36,270 nucleotides of DNA from JBKBXU01 sp046313675 (lineage in GTDB: Bacteria > Bacteroidota > Bacteroidia > Cytophagales > Cytophagaceae), in contig JBKBXU010000002.1 of the NCBI GenBank assembly GCA_046313675.1, positions 1 to 36,270 on the forward strand. Direction: 5' to 3'. A program made the translations under genes and the position numbers. Below are positions 23,489 to 30,089 of the stretch, piece by piece; the first letter of the stretch is position 1, and each line of letters begins with the position of its first letter. Below the pieces are notes generated by a model. It was not told the origin of the DNA. It was given only the letters and a program-made list of their open reading frames with translations, and ran no database searches.

Positions 23489-24745
23489 TTATGATTCAAA
23501 TTCCTGCTTTAGAATTCCTAAAACATCCTCTATGGTTTCTTCTTCCAGTTCTGTTCTTCTTACCAGGTCTTCTTTAGTAAGCGACAAAACGCTTCTCGCT
23601 GTGTCCAGCCCGACTCTTTTTAATTCTTCAATAATCCATTCTTCAATTTCATCGCTGAACTCGATCAGATCGATATCTTCTATTTCAGAATCACCAAGTT
23701 CTCTGAATACGTCGATCTCCATTCCGACAAGCTTACTTGCCAGTTTAATGTTCTGTCCGCCTTTACCAATGGCCAAAGAAACCTGGTCAGGCTTTAGGAA
23801 AACAGAAACACGGCCGGATTCCTGATCAATTTTCAAATTGGAAATCTTAGCAGGACTTAATGCCCTTGCAATGTATAATTCCAGATTATCAGTAAAATTG
23901 ATTACGTCGATGTTCTCATTTTCAAGTTCACGTACGATGCTGTGAATTCTAGAACCTTTCATACCAACGCATGCTCCTACTGGGTCTACACGGTCGTCGT
24001 AAGACTCTACCGCTACTTTTGCTCTTTCTCCAGGCTCTCTTACTACTTTTTTGATAGAGATAAGTCCGTCATATACTTCAGGTACCTCATTTTCGAAAAG
24101 TCTTTCAAGGAATACCGGAGATGTTCTTGAAAGAACAATTCGCGGATTTCCGTTATGCATTTCCACTCTGTGAACAATGGCTTTAACGTTGTCCCCTTTA
24201 CGGAAACGATCCTTTGGAATTTGCTCTCCTCTTGGAAGTGCAAGTTCATTTCCCTCTCCATCAATCAAAAGTATTTCTTTGTTCAGAATCTGATATACTT
24301 CTGCACTGATGATTTCACCTACAAGTTCTTTGTACTTCTGGAACAAGATGTCTTTCTCCAGATCCTTTACTTTTTGAATTAAAGTTTGTCTGGCAGTCAT
24401 TACCATTCTTCTTCCGAAGTCGATGAGTTTAACCTCTTCAGCTACTTCTTCACCTACCTCAAAATCTTCTTCAATCTTTTTGGCTTCTGTTAATGAAATA
24501 TGTTTATTCTCATCGTAGTCAAAGCTGTCTTCAGCGAATTCGTCATCAACAATTTCTCTGAACCTCCAGATCTCAAGGTCACCCTTATCCACGTTGATAA
24601 TAACATCAAAGTTATCATCAGCCTCAAATTTCTTTCTGATCATCGTACGGAAGACATCTTCCAGAATTCTGATCATAGTTGGGCGATCGATATTCTTAAA
24701 TTTTGCAAATTCTGCAAACGACTCTATTAATGTTGAAGTTTCCAT
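23489..24745 (-). CDS. nusA: Transcription termination/antitermination factor NusA
   Basis: 418 residues, the short Bacteroidota form without the C-terminal repeats of E. coli NusA. The N-terminal polymerase-binding domain spans about 1-125, the S1 domain follows (about 130-200), then the two KH domains with VDPVGACVGMKGSRIHSIVR and VSLAIGKGGQNIKLASKLVG. The tail after that is acidic (DSEIEDIDLIEFSDEIEEW). NusA modulates pausing and termination and joins antitermination complexes on rRNA operons. It starts 4 bases after rimP and is co-transcribed with it. Confidence 0.97.
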   Translation of the reverse strand: METSTLIESFAEFAKFKNIDRPTMIRILEDVFRTMIRKKFEADDNFDVIINVDKGDLEIWRFREIVDDEFAEDSFDYDENKHISLTEAKKIEEDFEVGEEVAEEVKLIDFGRRMVMTARQTLIQKVKDLEKDILFQKYKELVGEIISAEVYQILNKEILLIDGEGNELALPRGEQIPKDRFRKGDNVKAIVHRVEMHNGNPRIVLSRTSPVFLERLFENEVPEVYDGLISIKKVVREPGERAKVAVESYDDRVDPVGACVGMKGSRIHSIVRELENENIDVINFTDNLELYIARALSPAKISNLKIDQESGRVSVFLKPDQVSLAIGKGGQNIKLASKLVGMEIDVFRELGDSEIEDIDLIEFSDEIEEWIIEELKRVGLDTARSVLSLTKEDLVRRTELEEETIEDVLGILKQEFES

Positions 24746-24749
24746 TTGT

Positions 24750-25217
24750 TTAATTGAATGAAACCAAAATATTTGTTTTTTTTATATCATTAAAAGGTAT
24801 TTCTACAAGTTCAAAGCTAAGTTTCTTTCCTTTCTTAACTTCGCTGTTCAATACAATCCTGTTATCATCGACTTCTTCAAGTTTCCCTTTAAAAATTTTG
24901 TCCTCCTTAAGAGTTATTTCAAGTCGTCTTCCTATATTTTTTTTATACTGCCTTTTCAGTGCCAAGGGTTGGTCAAGACCCGGTGATGACACTTCCAATA
25001 TATATGCACTATCTAACAAAGATTGCTCTTCAATTAAATTCCCTACTTTTCTACTGATAATGGCACAATCATCAATTGATATCCCTTCGTCTCCATCCAG
25101 TATAATGGTAATTTTGGCAAGGCCAGCATTACCACCGATAACAACATCGACCAGAAAATGAGCCTGATTTGTAATAAACTGTTCAGTAATTTCCTTTAAT
25201 TTCTCCTTTAAATTCAT
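24750..25217 (-). CDS. rimP: Ribosome maturation factor RimP
   Basis: 155 residues, the usual length. The N-terminal domain contains ISIDDCAIISRKVGNLIEEQ and the family signature YILEVSSPGLDQPL; the C-terminal SH3-like domain has KNIGRRLEITLKED and FKGKLEEVDDNRIVL. RimP assists 30S subunit assembly. It is the first gene of the rimP-nusA-infB operon. A near-perfect promoter lies at 25284-25314, leaving a leader of about 60 bases that contains a perfect hairpin (25237-25252). Confidence 0.95.
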   Translation of the reverse strand: MNLKEKLKEITEQFITNQAHFLVDVVIGGNAGLAKITIILDGDEGISIDDCAIISRKVGNLIEEQSLLDSAYILEVSSPGLDQPLALKRQYKKNIGRRLEITLKEDKIFKGKLEEVDDNRIVLNSEVKKGKKLSFELVEIPFNDIKKTNILVSFN

Positions 25218-25236
25218 ACTTCAGGAAAATAAAATA

Positions 25237-25252
25237 GGGGACTTAGGTCCCC
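25237..25252. repeat. Perfect GC-rich hairpin in the rimP leader
   Basis: GGGGAC (25237-25242), loop TTAG, GTCCCC (25247-25252), 19 bases upstream of the rimP start. No T-tract follows. It would form in the 5' leader of the rimP-nusA-infB mRNA and could stabilise it or affect translation or polymerase pausing. Confidence 0.6.
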
Positions 25253-25283
25253 TCTTAGCTCATTGTGTTATTTAATTGCAGTG

Positions 25284-25314
25284 CAAATTTATAATAAATA
25301 GCCTTTTATGCAAA
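25284..25314 (-). promoter_or_regulatory. Promoter of rimP-nusA-infB
   Basis: On the minus strand TTTG (25314-25311), 19 bases, then TAAATTTG (25291-25284). This is an exact match to the Bacteroidota primary-sigma consensus TTTG-N19/20-TAnnTTTG. It is the best promoter I see in the window and is placed correctly for the operon. Confidence 0.8.
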
Positions 25315-25484
25315 ATTTTATGAAATAAATCATTAGGAGTAGTGAATAATTGGCATGATTTACCTGCTATAGGTAGAAACCTGAGAAGGTTGAAAAAGGT
25401 TTCCTTGTTAATTATTTAAAAAATAAACCTATAATTGCTCCCTGGGTCTTCATCCTGAAAAGGAATTTTTTTAATTTGCGTGCG

Positions 25485-26972
25485 ATGGAAAATGAGCTTA
25501 AACTTTATAATACATTAACCAGGAAGAAAGAAATTTTTTCTCCTGTTAATCCGCCGTTTGTGGGTATGTATGTTTGTGGCCCTACGGTTTATGGGGACGG
25601 TCATTTAGGACATGCCAGGGCCGCAATTACATTTGATGTTATTTACCGTTACCTTATGGCAAAAGGCTATAAAGTAAGGTATGTTAGAAATATAACTGAT
25701 GTAGGTCATTTGGAACATGATGCTGATGAGGGCGAAGATAAAATTGCCAAGAAAGCAAAACTGGAGAAGCTGGAGCCTATGGAAGTGGTCAGGTATTATA
25801 CCGATCGATATCATAAGGTCATGGATAAAATGAATGTCTTGAGGCCGAGTATTGAACCACAGGCTTCCGGCCATATTCCCGAACAAATCAGGCTGACGGA
25901 AAACATTTTAAGCAGCGGTTATGCCTATGAGTCCAATGGATCCATATACTTTGATGTTGAAAAATACTCGAAAGATCATAAGTACGGAAAATTGTCGGGA
26001 AGGGTATTGGAAGATCTTTATTCAAATACACGTGAACTTGACGGACAGCAGGAAAAAAAGAACTCATTTGATTTTGCGTTATGGAAGAGGGCTTCTCCTG
26101 AACACATTATGCGTTGGGATTCACCCTGGGGCGAAGGTTTTCCCGGATGGCATTTGGAATGCTCGGCAATGAGTGCAAAATATTTGGGAAATTATTTTGA
26201 TATTCATGGAGGTGGAATGGATTTAATGTTCCCGCATCATGAGTGTGAATTGGCACAGGCTAAAGCAGGGCTTTCTTCGGACACAGCTAAATATTGGCTA
26301 CATAATAATATGATAACCATAAATGGTCAGAAGATGGGAAAGTCTCTGGGTAATTTTATTACTATGGATGAGCTATTTTCCGGGGAGCATAAATTGCTTA
26401 CCCAGGCATATAGCCCCATGACCATACGGTTCTTTATTCTTCAGGCTCATTATAGAAGCACACTGGATTTTTCTAATGAGGCTTTAGCTGCTGCAAATAA
26501 AGGGTTTAAGAAATTAATCAACGGCTTGAAAGCCGTCAGTCAGCTGGAATATCAGAAAGATGAATCCGTGTTTGATGAAAGGCTTGATCAGGAAGTTAAG
26601 AAGCTGACTTCACAATGCTTCGATGGATTGAACGATGATTTTAATACCGCTGTTACAATTGCAAGTATATTTAATCTATTAAAAAAGAGTAATTCTTTTT
26701 ATACAGGCCAGCTTCAAACAGGAATGGTAAGTGAAGAAACATTTAAGAGCATGAAGAAAAACCTGATTTTTATTATCAATGATGTATTAGGCATAGTTGA
26801 AGAAATGATTGGTAGTCCCGAATCGCTGATTAATGGTTTAATAGAATTATACAAAGAGGCTAAGTCTACTAAAGATTATGAAAAGGTTGACAGGATCAGG
26901 GCAATCTTTAAAAAAGAGGGTTTAGTTATAAAAGACATGAAACATTCCATTGATTGGGCATATGAAGAATAA
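25485..26972 (+). CDS. cysS: Cysteinyl-tRNA synthetase
   Basis: 495 residues from the ATG at 25485 (MENELKLYNTL); an in-frame TTG 9 bases earlier is less likely. The class I signatures are present: GMYVCGPTVYGDGHLGHAR with zinc ligand Cys31 and the HIGH-equivalent HLGH (40-43), the zinc/cysteine-binding WHLECSAMS and FPHHECELAQ, and KMGKS (283-287) as the KMSKS loop. It charges tRNA-Cys. Divergent from rimP across 267 bases; the glutaminyl cyclase gene overlaps its last 11 bases. The leader contains an imperfect GAAACCT...AGGTTTC hairpin (about 25377-25410), but no T-box can be recognised. Confidence 0.97.
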   Translation: MENELKLYNTLTRKKEIFSPVNPPFVGMYVCGPTVYGDGHLGHARAAITFDVIYRYLMAKGYKVRYVRNITDVGHLEHDADEGEDKIAKKAKLEKLEPMEVVRYYTDRYHKVMDKMNVLRPSIEPQASGHIPEQIRLTENILSSGYAYESNGSIYFDVEKYSKDHKYGKLSGRVLEDLYSNTRELDGQQEKKNSFDFALWKRASPEHIMRWDSPWGEGFPGWHLECSAMSAKYLGNYFDIHGGGMDLMFPHHECELAQAKAGLSSDTAKYWLHNNMITINGQKMGKSLGNFITMDELFSGEHKLLTQAYSPMTIRFFILQAHYRSTLDFSNEALAAANKGFKKLINGLKAVSQLEYQKDESVFDERLDQEVKKLTSQCFDGLNDDFNTAVTIASIFNLLKKSNSFYTGQLQTGMVSEETFKSMKKNLIFIINDVLGIVEEMIGSPESLINGLIELYKEAKSTKDYEKVDRIRAIFKKEGLVIKDMKHSIDWAYEE

Positions 26973-27960
26973 AATTAATATTTTTCTTTTTTTTCTATTA
27001 GGATTAAGCGTATTCACATCATGCGAGCCTGAAGACAGACCCGCTGAACAGGTTCCGGAAAAGGCTCCTGTTGCCGATATTGTCTTACCTCCCTATAATG
27101 CAGATTCTGCTTATAAGTTTATTTACAATCAGGTAGCTTTTGGCCCACGGGTTCCCAACACTGCTGCACATCGTAAATGTGGAGACTACCTGATAAAAAC
27201 GTTAAAACGTCTGGATTGTGAGGTGACTGTTCAGGAATTTGAAGCAGAGGCGTTTGATGGAACCAAACTTCAGCTACGGAACATAATAGGTAGCATTAAT
27301 CCGGATGCGCAAAAGCGAATTATCCTTGCTGCTCACTGGGATACAAGGCCTTTTGCTGATCAGGATTCGGAAAACCCTGACAAACCTATTGATGGTGCCA
27401 ATGACGGCGCCAGTGGGGTAGGGGTTTTACTGGAAATTGCCCGTGCCATTCAGGAATTTGGACAGAACCCTGGTGTTGGAATAGATTTTATTCTTTTTGA
27501 TGGGGAGGATTATGGACAGCCGGATAATGGCAGGGCTTATAAGCCTGATACATGGTGTCTGGGGTCTCAGTATTGGTCCAAGAATAAACATAAAGAAGGA
27601 TATACGGCCTATTATGGAATTTTATTGGATATGGTAGGAGCTGCTGACGCCAAATTTGCTATGGAGGGTACTTCCATGCAATATGCTCCGTCTGTAATGA
27701 AAAAGGTATGGGACACAGGAAACCGCTTAGGCTATTCCAATCATTTTATTTATAAGAAAGTTTCTCCGATTATTGATGATCATCATTACGTCAATACAAT
27801 CGCCAGAATTCCAATGATTGATATTATTGAATACAATCCACAAGGAGATCACTATTTTGGTGATTACTGGCATACCCATGATGACAATATGGATATCATT
27901 GACACCGCTACCTTAAAAGTGGTGGGCCATACAGTTTTGGATGTGATTTACAGGGAATAG
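26962..27960 (+). CDS. Glutaminyl-peptide cyclotransferase-like M28 lipoprotein
   Basis: 332 residues from the ATG at 26962; a TTG 12 bases earlier is rejected. The signal ends in a lipobox (GLSVFTSC, Cys21). The sequence closely follows the Porphyromonas-type, mammalian-like glutaminyl cyclase: SAYKFIYNQVAFGPRVPNTA, AHWDTRPFADQD, the zinc Asp in GANDGASGVGVLLEIARAI (Asp148), Glu182 in FDGEDYG, CLGSQYW, LDMVGA, and the His in DYWHTHDDNMDIID. It should convert N-terminal Gln of exported proteins to pyroglutamate in the periplasm; a plain aminopeptidase is the alternative. It overlaps cysS by 11 bases, and its 3' end overlaps the convergent LD-carboxypeptidase gene by 13 bases. Confidence 0.85.
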   Translation: MKNKINIFLFFLLGLSVFTSCEPEDRPAEQVPEKAPVADIVLPPYNADSAYKFIYNQVAFGPRVPNTAAHRKCGDYLIKTLKRLDCEVTVQEFEAEAFDGTKLQLRNIIGSINPDAQKRIILAAHWDTRPFADQDSENPDKPIDGANDGASGVGVLLEIARAIQEFGQNPGVGIDFILFDGEDYGQPDNGRAYKPDTWCLGSQYWSKNKHKEGYTAYYGILLDMVGAADAKFAMEGTSMQYAPSVMKKVWDTGNRLGYSNHFIYKKVSPIIDDHHYVNTIARIPMIDIIEYNPQGDHYFGDYWHTHDDNMDIIDTATLKVVGHTVLDVIYRE

Positions 27961-28859
27961 CTTGAGGGAAAAGACAGTCGTACAGTTTCTTCCTGAACCT
28001 CCAAAACTGCTTTTTTGCCTATTAAAATCGGATAATTTTTGGGTTCATGTCCTGCCGGGAATCCAAAGCATATAGGGAAATTGTATGCTTGGGTGTGTTC
28101 AAGAATGACTTCCTGATAGGTCTTGCCGAAACCACTTTCTTTCATGTCACTCATATGTCCTATAAGCATTCCTGAAAGGCCTTTCAGTTTGCCCGCCCTT
28201 TTTAGCATCACCATCATGCGATCCAGGTGATATATATGCTCATCTATTTCTTCCAGAAAAAGAATTTTACCTTCTGAATTAACATCCGATGGGGTACCAA
28301 TCATAGTACATAGAATAGATAAATTTCCGCCAATAAGTTCTCCGGATCCTATTCCTCTTATATTAAGTCGGTTGCCTGGGATCAGGTATTCTATATTTTC
28401 TCCAAAGAGTATCTTTCTCAGGTACTCCAATGATTCTTTTGTTGTTTTATCCCCAAAAAGCAAGGGCATAGGGCCATGAATGCTTTCAATTCCCCATTGA
28501 TGAACATGGTTGAGTAGAATGGTAAGATCGCTGAATCCAATGATCCATTTAGGGTTATTCTTAAATCCGGAAAAATCTAGTTTGTCGATAATACGGTTCG
28601 TGCCATAGCCTCCCCTTGCTGCGAAAACACCTTTAATATTTGGGTCGTCTATTAGTTGCTGCAAATCCTCCAGGCGCTCCCCATCTGTACCTGCAAACTG
28701 ATTATATTCATTATACAAATACTTTCCGGTTATGACTTGTAAACCCCAGGATTTAAGTATTTCCAGACCCGGAAGGATTTCTTCTCTGACGATTTTCTTC
28801 GCCGGGGCAACAACAGCAACTTTGTCGCCTTTCTTTAAAAATGGTGGTGCTATGGACAT
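27948..28859 (-). CDS. LD-carboxypeptidase (S66 family)
   Basis: 303 residues from the ATG at 28859. It has the S66 pattern: KKGDKVAVVAPAKKI at the N-terminus, GVFAARGGYGTNRIID, the nucleophile Ser110 in WIIGFSDLT, SIHGPMP, the Glu in ILFLEEIDEHIYHLDRMM, and the His in CFGFPAGHEPKNYPI. These enzymes remove D-alanine from tetrapeptide stems during murein recycling and are cytosolic; no signal peptide is seen here. The start codon lies 4 bases beyond the U-tract of the ompH terminator, leaving almost no leader. Its last 13 bases overlap the convergent cyclase gene. Confidence 0.9.
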   Translation of the reverse strand: MSIAPPFLKKGDKVAVVAPAKKIVREEILPGLEILKSWGLQVITGKYLYNEYNQFAGTDGERLEDLQQLIDDPNIKGVFAARGGYGTNRIIDKLDFSGFKNNPKWIIGFSDLTILLNHVHQWGIESIHGPMPLLFGDKTTKESLEYLRKILFGENIEYLIPGNRLNIRGIGSGELIGGNLSILCTMIGTPSDVNSEGKILFLEEIDEHIYHLDRMMVMLKRAGKLKGLSGMLIGHMSDMKESGFGKTYQEVILEHTQAYNFPICFGFPAGHEPKNYPILIGKKAVLEVQEETVRLSFPSSYSL

Positions 28860-28863
28860 ATGC

Positions 28864-28890
28864 AAAAAAAAAGCCTCACATTGAGGCTTT
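28864..28890. terminator. Intrinsic terminator of the bamA-ompH unit
   Basis: GCCTCA (28873-28878), loop CAT, TGAGGC (28882-28887), extended by A9 on the left and T3 on the right. For the minus strand it gives a 9-bp stem followed by nine U residues, 26 bases after the last ompH stop. The next gene on the strand begins 4 bases after the U-tract. Confidence 0.9.
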
Positions 28891-28915
28891 AATATATTGA
28901 ATTATATTGAAATAT

Positions 28916-29482
28916 TTATTTTTTAACAGGTGCAGTTGCTGCAGGGGCTGCTTTAGGAGCAGATGCTGTTTGACTTAATTTCTTAAGTACAAGTTCAGAA
29001 ATATCGTCCTCTTTGTTTTTAGCATATAAAACAGATCCTTCACCACTAAGGATAAATGTGTATCCGTTTTCTTCACCTACTGTGTTAATAGCTTCCTGAA
29101 TTCTATCCAGAACAGGGTCTGTTAACTGTGCATGCTTCTTTTGAAGATCCTGCTGAGCTTTTTGCTCAAATTCTCTGATTGACATTTGTAACTGCTGTAA
29201 TTCTTTTTCTTTTGTAGCCTTAACGCTTTCAGCCATGGTATTTGCTCCTGACTGATATTGCTCAAGTTTTTTTTCAAACTCAGAGTACATGCTTTTCAGC
29301 TGATCCTGAAGTTTGTTTTCATAAACCTGAAGTTCTTTTTTGATGTTTTCTGATTCAGGCATTTTTTCAAAGATATATTCAAGGCTGGTATATCCGATCT
29401 TAACATTTTTATCCTGTGCGTTTACCAACAGGCTTCCTGTTAGGAAAAATAGAGCTACAAATAGGATGGCTTTTGTCTTCAT
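28916..29482 (-). CDS. OmpH/Skp-family periplasmic chaperone (second copy)
   Basis: 188 residues; signal peptide ending LLVNA with Gln at +1. The body starts NVKIGYTSLEYIFEKMPESE, which is the OmpH/Skp opening, then a long coiled coil (about 45-125: ENIKKELQVYENKLQDQLKS, EFEQKAQQDLQKKHAQL), and closes with ILSGEGSVLYA. The C-terminus is Ala/Pro/Lys-rich (PKAAPAATAPVKK). Skp-type trimers hold unfolded outer-membrane proteins on their way to BamA. It is the second of two tandem ompH genes after bamA, 55 bases from the first, and ends the operon. Confidence 0.9.
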   Translation of the reverse strand: MKTKAILFVALFFLTGSLLVNAQDKNVKIGYTSLEYIFEKMPESENIKKELQVYENKLQDQLKSMYSEFEKKLEQYQSGANTMAESVKATKEKELQQLQMSIREFEQKAQQDLQKKHAQLTDPVLDRIQEAINTVGEENGYTFILSGEGSVLYAKNKEDDISELVLKKLSQTASAPKAAPAATAPVKK

Positions 29483-29537
29483 TATATTATTCTTTTGATT
29501 AAAAACAGTAACACAATTTAATTAATTCCCAAATTTA

Positions 29538-30077
29538 TCATTTATTTTCTAAAAAATCGTCTTTATCTCCCAAACCTAATGCTTCCAACACATAATCTGT
29601 ATAATCGTGGACCGGATTGGTATAAACCATAACCAGGGCTGATGACCTGTCAAACACAAATGATAGTTGTTTGGCTCGCGCAACTTTCTCAACTGCCTCA
29701 TATACTTGATCTTGTACGGGCTTCATTAGTTCCTGCCTTTTCAGAAATAACATCCCATCAAAGCCAAAGATTTTTTTCTGGTATTCTTTTAGGGCTTTTT
29801 CTTTGGCAGATATTTCTGTAAGTCGTTCTTTTTTCATTTCTTCTGTTAAAAGAACCTCTTCGGCCTGATAATCACGGAGCATTTTTTCATACTCTTTGCG
29901 CATATCTTCTATTTCCTTTTGCCATTTGGAAGAAAGCTCATTAAGTTCTTTCTCAGCTTTTTTATATTCAGGCATTTTTTTTAAAATGAATTCTGAATCT
30001 ATATAGCCAAACTTCTGAGCATGACTGCTTAGATGTACAGTAAACAATAAAAGTGCCAGAAATAAAAACTTTTTCAC
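29538..30077 (-). CDS. OmpH/Skp-family periplasmic chaperone (first copy)
   Basis: 179 residues; signal MKKFLFLALLLFTVHLSSHA, Gln at +1. It starts QKFGYIDSEFILKKMPEYKK, then a coiled coil about 40-115 (AEKELNELSSKWQKEIEDMR, KKERLTEISAKEKALKEYQK), and the closing SFVFDRSSALVMVYTNP strand. It begins 12 bases after bamA and so is certainly co-transcribed with it. It resembles the following gene in layout but not closely in sequence, so the duplication is old. The different tails (acidic DKDDFLENK here, Ala/Pro-rich there) suggest some division of labour. Confidence 0.92.
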   Translation of the reverse strand: MKKFLFLALLLFTVHLSSHAQKFGYIDSEFILKKMPEYKKAEKELNELSSKWQKEIEDMRKEYEKMLRDYQAEEVLLTEEMKKERLTEISAKEKALKEYQKKIFGFDGMLFLKRQELMKPVQDQVYEAVEKVARAKQLSFVFDRSSALVMVYTNPVHDYTDYVLEALGLGDKDDFLENK

Positions 30078-30089
30078 ACGGATATCAAA

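Noticed and set aside
25377..25410. Possible T-box or other riboswitch ahead of cysS
   Set aside because: Only a short imperfect hairpin is seen, with no T-box sequence or terminator/antiterminator pair.
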